From assembly GCA_023634235.1 (NCBI GenBank), contig JAMKCF010000008.1:5763676-5827675 (forward strand): DNA of 64,000 nt, given 5' to 3'. The notes below the pieces were generated by a model that searched no databases, was not told the origin of the DNA, and was given only the letters and a program-made list of their open reading frames with translations. Source of the DNA: Pisaster brevispinus. Lineage: Eukaryota; Echinodermata; Asteroidea; Forcipulatida; Asteriidae. Shown piece after piece: positions 1 through 11,261 of this stretch (positions are counted from its first letter, which is position 1; the number at the start of each line of letters is the position of its first letter). Made by a program: the position numbers and the translations under genes.

Positions 1-967
1 ATAAACAGAAACACCTAAAGATACTTTATAATGCATTGAAATAAAGGAACAACTGTGGTATAATATGAAGACAAAATTGAAATTTACCTTGCCAACTTGT
101 TGGCCACTCTCAAAATCTCATCGCCCTCTCGTTGACAAACCTTTGTGTGTGGACGTGTGTGCGTATGTGCGCTCGCAGATTTAAAGAGAGAACACGTAGA
201 CTGGTCCCCGCTTTGGGCCTCGAAGTTTAACAAGATGTTCAGGCACTGATCTACACTACTAGATCAGTGTGTTCAGGGCCAAATTTCATAGAGCTGGTTA
301 ACGGCCGATTTCGTGCTTACTGTGCGATTTCCATTAGCACGAAATTTGCTTACCGTTAAGAAATTGAAGAGGCTTTGCTTGGCTCGGTTTGGTGCCCTCT
401 TGCGATAAACAATAAACATGAATGTTACTCTTATTTTCAAAAGCCTTCTTTTAAAAACCGAAGAGATTTGTATTCATTAATACATTTTAGCTAACCAATA
501 TTTTAGTATTAGAGTCTTAAATTTAGAATATTCAAAATTTGGGTATTCAATGTAACTTTAATATAGTTTTAAAAAGTGTCTAAATAATTATTGATTAACG
601 TAAAACTAATTTGAGTTGATTATTCAGCGGATTATGTGATTGCTCTTGATCATCTGTCTTGTAAATAATAAGTTATGTCATGTAAATAAATGTACATAAC
701 ATCAATCATCAATTCAGAAGTGGTCGAAGTATTTTTGTTCGAATGTCTCTCAGTGTGTGGAAAGAAAAACTACCGAAGGTTATTTGTCCAGTTTTTGATA
801 ACTAAAATTCCAGGATGTGACACAGAGGATAAGGCCTACTTTTATCTCTGGAGTTACTAGTGTTGCCAGACTTTGAAAAAAGAATAATTGCAGATGGGAA
901 CAGTCCTACCAATTGCAGATGGGAACAGTACCCTGACATAGGCACAATTGGGGTGTTATACAACATA
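1..967. other. Unassigned AT-rich DNA
   Basis: No exon or intact element stands out here apart from the MITE fragment at 276-367. Open frames are short and not protein-like. Confidence 0.5.
276..367 (+). mobile_element. GGGCCC-family MITE fragment
   Basis: This opens with a GGGCC-AATTTCATAGAGCTG-type terminus and continues through the family's internal motifs: GGCCGATTTCGTGCTTAC, TGCGATTTCCATT and TTTGCTTACCGTTAAG. The closing terminus is missing. Better copies of the same element are at 3,623-3,817, 24,409-25,015, 28,297-28,903, 33,343-34,525 and 48,846-49,338. Confidence 0.7.
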
Positions 968-1289
968 TATTGACTGTTTTTGCTGGTGCTATGCTTCCTT
1001 GTTCTATGTTACGACTCCCTCGGGTGATCACCAGCGGTCTATTTTCCCTTCGGTTTCGCCTCGGGAAAATAGAACGTGCCAAGCATCAATAGACCCCTTG
1101 GCCGCCATCATTGATGAAACATGCACGCGTGAAAGGCTATCATAAAATGGCTGAGAGTCGCGCGCAGCGCTTACGCACGCACTTTTCCATTGTTTGTCAT
1201 CAAAGATGGCGGCCACTGACGTCATAAGCAATCCATCAATTAGGGCGTGGACGTCGTCGTTTTAACCATAGCACTCGAAGCTGTCAACT
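968..1289. mobile_element. Foldback MITE, copy A, with nested hairpins
   Basis: The left terminus (TTGACTGTTTTTGCTGGTGC, from about 968) is complementary, imperfectly, to the right terminus ending near 1,289 (GTTTTAACCATAGCACTCGA...). Inside are a perfect 10-bp stem (1,039-1,048 with 1,063-1,072) and a second inverted repeat (1,100-1,117 with 1,197-1,214, 17 of 18 matching). A shorter copy of the family lies at 56,965-57,120. The extra length here appears to be the insertion that carries the second inverted repeat. There is no transposase, so it would be non-autonomous. The superfamily is not recognised. Confidence 0.6.
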
Positions 1290-2048
1290 TGTTGGAAAAC
1301 TCTGGGACTAACCATAATGCAAAGCGAAAACAGATAGCCATAGTTTGTAACAATGTTATTTCTATCGATAAGTGTTTGTATCCTATAATTTCTTTGGTTT
1401 TCCTAGTATTGTCCTGTGCCACCCCCTTATTTATTGTAATCATGGAATCTCCGGTATTAACTTTGCACTTTTGGAATGCCCGGTATGCATCGGGTGACAA
1501 CGTAGTGGGCGCTGGCTGCTTAGCAGATTCGTGTTGTGGGAACATTTGGGGTCATTTTATTCCAGCTTCTGTTCAGTTCAGTTCGAGTTATTTTTTGGTT
1601 CTGTTCCTGTAACTTTTCGTGGTCAACTCCCGTAAGTAATTCTTGTCCTTTTCACAGTGTTAAAATGCTAATACTTTCCTTGTGTATAAATACCTTTATT
1701 TGGTAAATTCAGCCAGGAACCGTTTTCTTGATTTTCCTTGTAATTTAATTACCGTTGAGCCAACGCCCTCACTTGGTTTCCTTTATACAGCTCCCAGTTT
1801 CTGGAGTAGTCTGTCGTATGATTAATTTTACTGCTATTCATTATCTTCAGTTTCTAAGTATTATAATGCTAATTAGAATCGTTTATTAGTGTGTAATTTC
1901 TCGTTGCTTTGCACATATTTATTATTGTAATGTCTATATACAGCACCCCCAGAATGCCGCAGTAAACCGCAGATTTATTCCCATGGGTATGGCCGGAGTC
2001 ACGATTTCCCCCCGGCAACAATTGTAAGTTTTTTTATTATATCGTCAG
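1290..2048. other. No gene seen
   Basis: A 121-codon + strand frame covers 1,247-1,612, but its left end lies inside the foldback element and the opposite strand is also open. I see no splice context or domain. The rest is AT-rich and featureless. Confidence 0.45.
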
Positions 2049-2433
2049 CGTTTTCACGAAGTAGCACGCTACGTGCTTAAGGAATTTTTTTTTACATTTT
2101 AATTTTTTTACATTTCTGTTGATAATGCATGAAGACCTACAATTCCATGAAGTTTCAAAGCTCAGACAGCTTTACTTTTTTAATTAAGCTAATGAGTGTT
2201 TTCAACTTTTGCACAATTATTGTGGCATTTTTTGTTTTCACGAAGTAGCACCCAACTTCTGTTTACCATTGTAATGCACACGGCACGCACTCAACCCCCT
2301 AAGTCAAAGTGAGGTAAAAACGTTTTTACGAAGTAGCACGCAACTTGTGTGAGTGCGCGCGCGCTGACCAAGTTTCATGAAGTAACACAAAATGCTGTGT
2401 TGTAGTATAGGCGCGTGCTACTTCGTGAAAACG
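2049..2433. mobile_element. Inverted-repeat element with internal copies of its terminus
   Basis: The 21 bases at 2,049-2,069 are perfectly complementary to 2,413-2,433. The shared core TTTTCACGAAGTAGCACGC recurs as direct internal copies near 2,234-2,251 and 2,321-2,341, and in decayed form at 2,371-2,388. No target-site duplication is obvious. It may be a small foldback element or a cluster of inverted binding-site-like repeats. Confidence 0.55.
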
Positions 2434-2973
2434 CAAAAAGACATATTTCGCACTTTTTTGATTTTATTGCTTACAATAAGCTCTGTGCACTAGCGAATAA
2501 ATGGCCCCTAAACATGTAAACAAGCATATTGTTATGCACATTGTGCTTGGTGTACGGAGAACTCTCAAATCAACTGTTTTCTTTTTGCGTATTGTTTTTG
2601 TGTTGTTTGGCAAGGGCAGATGGTGCTGCGTGCACGCTCATACCACGCATAGGCGTACGCGCAGAAAATGTATCAATTTAAGGTAGCTGGTGCGCACGCG
2701 AGATGAACATAATGCAAAGCATAAAGCTGAACACCAATCAAAGTATTTCTATTTATGGTGCTTTTAATATTCAAAGCTCGTGGTTTGGTTCTTGAAACTT
2801 TGCCTAAATAGTTTAGTATGTGTAAGAGATTAGGTGCCATGCAAAGTTAAGCAGCCTAACGAGTGGCCCTTGAACATGAGTAGAACATTTCTCAAAATAA
2901 CAGTGACAGAATACTAACACAAATTCTGATAGTTTGTACCCTTTTTTTGTTGAAAGTATTTATTAATGGGAAC

Positions 2974-3134
2974 AACAGTGTGCGGAGCCGGTCTTCACTG
3001 CGTGGTAATGACCGGGTTGGTGGCTGGCCGCTGTTAATGGGCCTTGGCTTCGGCTCGTTCCATTAACAGCGGCCAGCCACCAACCAAGGTCATCGAATGC
3101 AGTGAATTAGACCAGCCCTGATCCACACACTGTT
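2974..3134. mobile_element. Long hairpin (foldback) element
   Basis: The stem core is a perfect 25-bp inverted repeat (3,016-3,040 with 3,060-3,084) around a 19-base loop. Pairing resumes outward in blocks (ATGACC with GGTCAT, CACTGC with GCAGTG) and finishes with AACAGTGTG at 2,974 paired to CACACTGTT ending at 3,134. It looks like a complete foldback MITE. I see no clear target duplication. Confidence 0.7.
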
Positions 3135-4684
3135 ATTTGCTAAATATTGTAGTTGGTTTCATGTGTCAGAATACTTTTAATTGGTTAAACAGGTTTTTTT
3201 CTCCATCTTCAAGTACTTAAGTAAAACTCTCTGAAATCGTCTGCCAACCCCACTTACTGACTCCACCCCATGCAGGTCTAAGTCCAAGACAACCAGGTAA
3301 AAGAACTCTGCACACATCTTATTTGATTAAATAATTAAATCAAGTAATTCATTTGCATACCCCTCATGCTGATCATCCCATTAATTGTTGCGCTAATTTA
3401 TCATCTTTGAGAGAGCCATTTACATTCCTATTTCAAAACACCGTTTTCAGTGAAATTACAATTTATTTGTAACTTTTCAGTATGATGTTTCTTCACGATG
3501 TCCATTGAGCAACAACTGTTGGAATATGGCGCCATATAAATGGTACAATATTGATTAAATGATGATGTGTTAAATTATTAATAACATTGTAAGTGAGCCA
3601 CTTTATGTGTCTAAATTGCCCTGGGCCCAATTTCATGGAGCTATAATTCAGCATCAAAATTAACCAAGCTAATAAGTATGCTCAGCAGAATAAGGCTTCC
3701 AGCCCACATACCATGTCACATGTACCATTTGTGACTGGTTTCCTACTATTGGTGCTTAGCAGAAAATTTGTAAGCAACAATTTCTGCTAAATAAAGCAGC
3801 TCTATGAAACTGGGCCCTGTTATTGATTGACCTGTGTCCCTTTGTGTTTGTAAACTTAAATATTTTGTGTCAACTTATGCCATTAATGATTATGTAAAGG
3901 GTGAAAGAAGGGGGATTGCTTTGTGTTGTCATTGCAAACTGATTGAGTGGAAATAAATTGAATTGAATTTAACTTAAGTCTACATGAAACCTTTATTTTT
4001 CGGGTTTGCCAAGGTTTCCTGCAATCCCCTGGTCATTTAAAAAAAAGTTTTACCGACCACATCAATCAACTAATGCTGGACAAAGTATTTTGAAAGGCAT
4101 CTGTACCATAACAAACTTTACATCAACCTAATTCACCTGACTTCATCACTCATGAATCCTGGTTGCACTATTTTGGGAGAGAGATTCCTCGTGTGTTAGT
4201 GTGCAGTGCATTTTGACTCCCAGAATGGCACACCATGTAGAGATGGTAGCAGCATGTGATGTCATTGCAAGGGGAGATTATGCTGAAGAATAGATTATTA
4301 CCATGATAAATAAAGCTCTACTAAAAGGCACTAACTTTCTTCTCTCATACTCTGAATACAGGGCTTCATAGAAAGAGGCACAACGTGCTACCTTTTGTTT
4401 AATATTTTATGTTTTTCCATCTGATTGGTTTAAACTGCTTTCAGCTGCTTTACTTTCCTGGCTTAAACTCCAATCAGAAGCCAGTTGGCTCTGGTTTATT
4501 ATCAGTACATGGTTGAACTGTACTCTAGTTGTTGGAGGGTTTTGAACCAGTCAGAACCAGTTCCTCAGACTTTCATCAATGACAGCAAATACTGAAATAC
4601 AAAGAAATAAATCAACTAAAAAATTAGTTTTCTGCAGAAAGGGAAAACTGGTAGTCAGCTGTTTTCTTATCCTGAAAATCAGGT
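3135..4684. other. AT-rich DNA without recognised genes
   Basis: Apart from the MITE at 3,623-3,817 I find nothing supportable. A 21-base AG...GT interval near 3,274-3,296 has splice-like borders but is too short to call an exon. Confidence 0.4.
3623..3817. mobile_element. GGGCCC-family MITE, full length
   Basis: The left end GGGCCCAATTTCATGGAGCT and right end AGCTCTATGAAACTGGGCCC form terminal inverted repeats about 20 bp long. The interior has the family's CTTAGCAGAAAATTTG and TTTCTGCTAA motifs. Length is about 195 bp with no coding capacity. Confidence 0.8.
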
Positions 4685-4774
4685 GGAAAATTGGTTGGTA
4701 ATCCTGTTTTTATCAAGGAAGAAATTTCATGCTAAGCAAATTTTTGTGCTTAGCAGCTCTATGAAATTGGGCCC
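4685..4774. mobile_element. GGGCCC-family MITE, right half
   Basis: Decayed interior motifs lead into an intact right terminus (CAGCTCTATGAAATTGGGCC). The foldback element at 4,776 follows directly, so the two elements abut or one inserted at the edge of the other. Confidence 0.6.
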
Positions 4775-4775
4775 A

Positions 4776-4916
4776 GGGGCCTTTCTCAAACCTCGGCTTG
4801 GGCTCCGGCTCCGTGCCGCGCCGGCTCCGTGTGATACAAATACACGCTGCATCAACAATTTATAACGAAGCCCAAGCCGGAGACGGAGCCCAAAGCCGAG
4901 GTTTGAGAAAGGCCCC
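4776..4916. mobile_element. Foldback element with about 37-bp arms
   Basis: The left arm starts GGGGCCTTTCTCAAACCTCG and the right arm ends with its complement (CGAGGTTTGAGAAAGGCCCC). The arms also share CTTGGGCTCCG-type sequence. The intervening 60 or so bases are unpaired. A decayed relative is at 15,826-15,960. Confidence 0.75.
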
Positions 4917-4924
4917 AGGAGAGC

Positions 4925-5050
4925 ATGCGCGCTCGAGAAAAAACAAAATGGCCGGTGTCGAAAGGTCTTTGTCACCTTTTCTTCAAACAAATTAATTGTT
5001 TATTACGCTCCAAGGACACAACTACAACTATCTACCTCAAAAGCGTATTG
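4925..5050 (+). CDS. Weak first-exon candidate
   Basis: An ATG at 4,925 opens a 42-codon frame (starting MRAREKTKWPVSKG) that runs to a good splice donor, GTATTG|gtgagt, at 5,050/5,051 in phase 0. Just upstream is GCATGCGCGC, which resembles an NRF1-type promoter motif. A second ATG in better context (AAAATGGCC, 4,949) gives only 15 codons. No domain is recognised and the 5' part abuts a foldback element, so this could be chance. Confidence 0.2.
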
Positions 5051-6321
5051 GTGAGTTATTGTCGTTGTGATTATGATTATGATAATAAGGTATGGTATGA
5101 ATGTTTTCCACCGAAAGAATTTAATGAAACGACGGGAGTGGGAATTTGGAATTCGGTAATCATATTCATATGGTAATATTTAAAGTTACCAACCATTTGG
5201 GTATGTTGATGTACTGATGTAGGCCATGGGCCAAAATCTGTAGCAGGCCCAGAAATTGAAGTTCGTCTTAACTTTCTAGTTGCAACTTGCATTTCAGTCA
5301 ACTTTATTAGTTCGATGGTGCTGATTCCAAATCTGACTGTTCCCATGGGCTCAGAATTGCACGTTAAGCCTATGCAGACTATTTTTGCTCATTTTTGTGT
5401 ATAATTTTTGTGTATAATTTTTTGTATAACAGTATTTTGTGTATAATTTCTACATTTTCCAGTCAAATGCTTTCAAATTTGATAAAAATAGCTTTAGGGT
5501 GCTGGTACATAGAATAGATCATTACTCAGTCCTCAAAATTGATCCCGGTGGTGCTAAACCAAGTTTGTGTAATATAACACCTTTTGGGGGGTAATTTTTT
5601 TTAAAGTTTGTATTTTTTCAGCCTTTTTACCTCAAGATCTTGGCCATATACGATTGGTTTTGATAATTTAAAAATATTATAAAATACATATGTAAAACAA
5701 ATTGCACAAGCAAAATTGCAGCTAGTCATTAATTATGCAAATATGCATGCGAAAGAGTTTATGCTGAACTGAAGCAAATAAGGGCAATATAACCAAGTGA
5801 CTACAGAGATAGTTTTACATTATTGTTATGTCTGGTTTCTTAAAACAATGCATTTGTAGCCCAGGGGTTAACTTGCTACAATGTTTACAATTTAAAAGCA
5901 ATACAATATATGTACTGCTCATGATTTAAAGCCTTAAAGGCATACGCTTTTGTTCGATTCAAGCTAGGTGCACATGTCGTGAGTGACTTTTAACTATAAC
6001 AATGTTATGTGGGAACAATTATAAAGGACCAGATTATTACAGATGCACCATTACAATTTGAGATGCCAGAATTGTTTAATAGACTTTGAAAACTAAAATA
6101 AGTGGAACAAAACCTAGATGGCTGTGATCATTCCATTGCCTTCATCTTCATCTTCTTCTGCATCATCAGTAAAATCTGTGAGTGAGATTTACAATCATGT
6201 CATGTAAAAGTTTGCTTCACAAATTAACTAATTTCAAAGTTTATTATTTGTTTTTCTGTGGCTGGACAAATTCTGTTTTCTTCCCTTTGATCCATTTTGT
6301 TTACCTTTTATTTGGCTACAG
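5051..6321. other. Intergenic or intronic DNA
   Basis: Short direct repeats of a TTTTTGTGTATAAT-type unit lie at about 5,390-5,450. Otherwise there is nothing to annotate. Confidence 0.4.
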
Positions 6322-6427
6322 ATTGCAGCATTCTCCAGACAGCTACAGGTTGTATGTTCAGTCAAGAGAGCAGATATTCCCTGCATGTACCTCTCACCAA
6401 CCACTTTGTCAATGTATCCTTTGTAAG
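6322..6427 (+). CDS. Candidate internal exon, unknown product
   Basis: A pyrimidine-rich acceptor (TTTTATTTGGCTACAG|A) and a donor (GTAAG|gtaact) bound 106 nt. One frame is open from border to border, entering with two bases and leaving in phase 2, and reads CSILQTATGCMFSQESRYSL followed by HVPLTNHFVNVSFV. Another frame is also open but stops just before the donor. No family is recognised. It could belong to the same + strand gene as the exons at 14.4-15.7 kb, though the phase needs at least one exon between them. Confidence 0.3.
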
Positions 6428-7263
6428 GTAACTATGAAGGTGATAATGTAAAATTGTAATTCTCATAGGGGTAAAAACTAAATAAGTTTTTGGTGTGACA
6501 CAGTGAATTCTTTTTACAAGAGGTTTTATTGGAAACCAATCATTAAAACCAAAAGAAAAAAGGGTTGATACAGAGGGCGGCTGTAAAGAGAACACACGAA
6601 AATAACAAAAATAAGTTATCTTCAAAAGTAAAAGAACTCCTCTTAAAGTGAGTTGTAAGACTTCTTGAGTAAGGAAAAACAATTGCTATTCAGTCCTCAG
6701 AATATCACTTTAAAACTAACAATTACCAGATCCGGTCTGCCACTTTAAGCAAACAAAGTTAAGGACACTATTAATAAACCTCAAATCTCAGTCAGCTGCA
6801 ACATACACTAGAAAATAAAGAAACACTTGCCCAACTCTACTGCTCTAAATGAACTAGTCTAGAGGCATAAACAATAAAACTAAACTTCCCTGCTCACTTC
6901 ACAGTATAGTGAGTCAAGCAGTGATGATATTAATTAAGATAACAGAACTGGTAGTTTCAAGGATCTCAGTGGGGGGCTAGTGAATGGCACATGCACTACA
7001 GCAGTGTACCCACTGCCAATGATGCCTGGGGCAAACTCTACTCTGGCCTGACCATAGGACATAAAGGAACATAGGAAAGAGATATGAACACTCAGGAGCC
7101 TAAAAAGCAAAAAATAATATGGACTTCCTCTTCAGTAAAATGTAAAGTAAGTTATAATAAAACTAAAGCTACTTCTTTAATAATAGAACTAAGCAAGAGC
7201 TCTTTTCCTTCCTCCATGGCAAGGTAAATTAATTCAAACACATTTCTAACTACTCCAACTGAT
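6428..7263. other. No confident feature
   Basis: A 42-codon - strand frame (6,934-7,062) reads like protein (MSYGQARVEFAPGIIGSGYT...), but an overlapping frame is open too and there is no supporting splice or domain evidence. Confidence 0.35.
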
Positions 7264-7714
7264 ACCAGACTGAAGCTTGCCACGTATTGGGCCAGATTTT
7301 CCATTCGCGTATTCAGGAATATTATAATCCATGCAGTAAAAGGTGGTGAAATTTCTGTCTCACCTTTCTTTGTCTATTTTGAATGAATATTTTAATAATC
7401 TTGCTTTATCAGTGTAATTTTTTTTCAAAATTCTTCACAAACATATCAATGACCAAACCTGAAGATAGAATTAGTTTATTTGGCTGCATAATTAGTGAGT
7501 AATTAGCCGCCAAAATTAAGACCTCATCATCAAGACCATAATACACAACTGCTAAAACACTTGCACTCACCCAAAAGTAAATGTACCCTTCGTGTTGCAT
7601 AAAAGTTTAAACTTTGTTCCATTATCCGACAGACCATACCTCTGGGCACACTTAATTTTGGAGGTGGCTTATTCGGCTCACTGATAAATACCTAATTAGC
7701 CGCTACAATACACA
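7264..7714 (+). repeat. Left arm of a long inverted repeat
   Basis: This arm is complementary to 10,781-11,261, with diverged but continuous similarity. The outer edge is ACCAGACTGAAGC on the left and GCTTCAGTCTGGT on the right; the inner edge is CCGCTACAATACACA and TGTGTATTGTAGCGG. The arms enclose about 3.07 kb with no transposase-like frame. A second, decayed copy of the sub-segment TAAATGTACCCTTC...ACCATACC follows at about 7,770-7,850. This may be a large foldback element or two insertions of one repeat in opposite orientation. Confidence 0.7.
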
Positions 7715-9263
7715 TAATTTTTCGATCATACATTATAACGATTACTTGTACACAAAATACTTACTATTATGACTGCACTCACTGTAAAGTAAATGTACCC
7801 TTCATGCTTCATGTTCCCTAATCCAATAGACCATACCACTCTATTGGGCAATACAGTTCACTTTATTTCCAATCCATACACAAAATAAAGACAGATATAT
7901 GTAATGAGTAGTGATTACAGGCAAACAATCAGTAAAATATATTTAAACAATACAAAGCAAGAGGAAAAGCAAGGAAATGAACCCTTCCTATTCTGTAAAA
8001 TACGAAATGTTTCGGAACGTTAAAAGTAAATTTTAAAAAATACAAAAACATAGCATCCCTTTCCTTTGCATTGTGCAGTACTTTGGCTTTGGTTTATACA
8101 ATTTACCCTGTTTTAACAAACTGGACATGAATATGCGATTAAGACAAATTAACCTTGAGGTTTGTAAGTTTTTGTAAAGTGAATAAGTAAATAAATATAA
8201 TATAGAACTAAAACAACTGTAATTAAGAAGACACTCTTCTTCTTCTTTTCTTAGTACTCATTGTTAAAATCAAATCAAGAGGTACTTTGGTGTTGAACAA
8301 GTTGTTGACATTTTATGGGCCACTCTGACTCATCACCCAGGAGGCTGCGTTTTTGTAGTCGTTTATGCAGGGCCTATATCTGAAGCATGCATGTAACGTC
8401 TTTATCAGTCGGGTTTTTTGGTTCAAATTTCGTCTGGATATTGACCATGCAAATTCACTTCAATCAATTCAGGTTTTTTTCCCCCATCATCAATAAGGGA
8501 CACAAATAAAGTAAGCAATTGATAAACATGGTGCAAAAGCAAATAACAAGGAAAGAGGGAAACAAAGAAGTTACGAGGAAGAAATTAGAAGTCCAGGGGC
8601 TTATGAGACTCATAAAACACTCTCTTACCCACGCTCATTGTACCAAAAAGTTTCGTAAACTCAAAACCTGTCAAGTGTCAACGTCATTTCGCTTATAATT
8701 GTACTGTCGGCCGGTGCGCAAAAGGAAAAATCGTATGGTATAATGGTGACACCATGATGATGTCACAAACAAATAAAAGACTGGCACGATCTACAATATT
8801 TATCAAAGTCATTAACAGAAACCCCACTTTCATGGCATGTTTGGTTGAGTTATTACATACTTTATGAGAACAAATTTGGATGTCACGTGACAGCTAAAAC
8901 GTCATGGTGACATCATTACATTTTTGAACATCTTCAGAATGTTGCATATGTATTGGTGCTAACTTATTTGAGTTTGCATGTATAGTCAAACTACTTTAGA
9001 CAAAAAGAGATGGAAAAAAATCTCTGCACAGTTTTTCACTCATCCAAGATCTTTCTTAAGATGTACAAATCCATTTTGTGGTTCAGGGGTTAATGTTAAA
9101 CTTTGATCGATGGTAATTCAATCCTGCCTGTACTTGACTGACATCATTTGTCTTCAGGCTTAAACCGGAAGTTGAAGTGAAAGTTGGTAGAAAACGTAAG
9201 TGGGCATGGTTTCGGCACATGTGAGGACTTTTTTTCACAGCCTTCTTAATATACCAATGACAA
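7715..9263. other. Spacer of the inverted repeat, left part
   Basis: AT-rich, with no coding signal. It contains a partial tandem copy of part of the left arm (7,770-7,850) and simple TTCTTC sequence at about 8,235. Confidence 0.45.
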
Positions 9264-9535
9264 CAGGGGCGGATCCAGGATTTTCCAAACGGGGGGGCGT
9301 GAAAATTTACCAAGCAACAAAATGGTGAAAAAAAGTGTACGAGGTATGGAATATGAGTAGCTTTAAAAAAAACCAGGTAAGGCCTATGTCTTTAATTTGG
9401 TCTCTCCCTTATTTTTCCCCTCGAATTTTTTTTTTCCCGTTTTTTTTTTTTTTTTTTCGTTTTTTTTTTTTTTTTTTTTTCAAGCAAAAGGGGGGGGGGC
9501 GTGCGCCTCCGACGCCCCCCCTGTATCCGCCCCTG
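9264..9535. mobile_element. hAT-like MITE with 5-bp target duplication
   Basis: The ends are CAGGGGCGGATCCAGG (9,264) and, in complement, CAGGGGCGGATACAGG (ending at 9,535), 15 of 16 matching. The bases immediately outside are GACAA on both sides (9,259-9,263 and 9,536-9,540), a perfect 5-bp target-site duplication. CAGGGG-type termini are known for hAT elements, and hAT5 groups make 5-bp duplications. The interior is low-complexity T and G runs, so the element is non-autonomous. Confidence 0.8.
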
Positions 9536-10780
9536 GACAAAGCTATCAATATTGACAGCACCTAACGGTGACAAGCGTAAAATTGTGATTTTCAAATTCA
9601 AAATTTTGTAAATAAAATTGTATCAAAAACAGTGTAATCTCAATTCAAACATACTTAAAACCTCAGGGGGAAAAAAACATGGTTTAAAAAGTTGTGACAG
9701 GAAGTTTGCCCACTGTTTGTGTTGTGATGGTTTTTTTTACTTTCCTATTTAAAGTGTATAAGAATTTTGTTTCTAATTACTGCAATTTGAAAGTAAGAAA
9801 ACTCAAGTAAATAACTGACCATGCATGGTGCGGGCAATATGTAAGCTGAAAACAATCGTTTAGTTCTGGGTCGACGATTCAAGATCTTTTCAACAGCTAC
9901 ATTGTGATGTATATTCTAAGGTTTTCCACATCATGAGACTGTAAAATTTGCTTAGAGCTGCAATGTTGTTCAGCGAATAGACAGCAAAACACCCCCGCAG
10001 CTTCCGAAATCAGTTTGCTGTATGCATGATGATTGTTTAACTGCAAATTTGTGTTGGCTCTCAAAACATTAAGCATGTGGTTCCAGAAACGATTCATACT
10101 TCCATTCTGAAAAAAAAAACCAAAGAATGCTTGTCCATGGGTTGCCATCTTCTGCCGAATATCCCGACTTTTACACAGTGAATCAAAGCAAGTTTGCTTT
10201 TTGTTATTGTTGCCAAAAAAATAAAAAGTAAAGTGCCTGTTTTCTAAAAAGGGAAAAACATAACTTCACAAAACTTGCCAGTCTGGAAGCATGTTTTTGA
10301 CACTGACTTAAATGTTTGGGTTGATTGTTGTCCATTGAGTATCTTTTTGGTATCGTGACATTGTACAGCTCCAAATTGTATTCTTTGAACTTCCTCATTA
10401 CCTACTTCACACAACTGGGTGATATAAAAATCGACCAATGACTCACTCAACCAGCCACAGTGGTAGTTTCCGTTTTTTGGGGGTTTTTTTCAAACGTTTT
10501 TAACATTGCTGGTTTCGGATTACAGCAAATCATGGCCAATTGGTGGAATGAAAGAAAATCTTTAAATTTATCATCACACAAAGCAACGCAAGGTTTTTCT
10601 CATCAGAAGAGGCCTTAAGCAGGCGGACAAGTTCCTGTTTTTCCTTGTTTACTTTGAAATAACTCTGTGTTGTCTAGTGTAGTGTTGTGTGGACTAGTAT
10701 TTGCAGTAATTGACTCCATTTTCTCATTAAAAAAATAAATACCCCTTTTCGGAAACATATTTGGTGAAACGCAAATCTCT
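9536..10780. other. Spacer of the inverted repeat, right part
   Basis: There is no coding signal. Frames are short on both strands and interrupted by homopolymers. Confidence 0.4.
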
Positions 10781-11261
10781 TGTGTATTGTAGCGGCTAAT
10801 AAGGTATTAATTAGTGAACCGAATTAGCCACTTCCAAAACTAAGTGTGCCCAGAGGTATGGTCTATCGGATTATGGAACCTAATTTCAACTTTTATGTAA
10901 CACGAAGGGTAAATTTACTTTTTGGTGAGTGCAAGTGTTTTAGCAGTTGCGTAATATGGTCTTGATGATGAGGTCTTTATTGTGGCAGCTAACTATTCAC
11001 TAATTATGCAGCCAAATAAACTAATTCTATCTTCAGGTATGGTCATTGATATGTATTTGTGAAGAATTTTGAAAAAAATTCTAATACTGATAAAGCAAGA
11101 TTATTAAAAAATTCATTCAAATTAGAAAGGAGAGCGAGACAGAAATTTCACTGCCTTTTAATTTTCACCGCCGATTCCAATTTTCCTGAAAACGCAGCTG
11201 GCCGGTCCTTGAATATGCGGATGGGAAATCTGGCCCAACACGCGGCTAGCTTCAGTCTGGT
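10781..11261 (-). repeat. Right arm of the long inverted repeat
   Basis: This is the inverted partner of 7,264-7,714. An 83-codon frame (11,059-11,310) runs across it, but its counterpart in the left arm is broken, so it is unlikely to be coding. Confidence 0.7.

Noticed and set aside
1247..1612. 121-codon + strand frame
   Set aside because: The start lies in a foldback element, the opposite strand is open as well, and the composition shows no recognisable domain.
4683..4995. Overlapping frames on both strands around 4.7-5.0 kb
   Set aside because: They run through the inverted arms of a foldback element, which forces related frames on both strands.
5298..5404. Terminal exon after TTGCATTTCAG reading NFISSMVLIPNLTVPMGSEL
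   Set aside because: Only about 35 codons, with no phase-matching upstream exon (the 5,050 donor is phase 0, this needs phase 1). An open frame of this length is common by chance.
6934..7062. 42-codon - strand frame MSYGQARVEFAPGIIGSGYT...
   Set aside because: An overlapping frame is also open and neither has a firm splice context or known domain.
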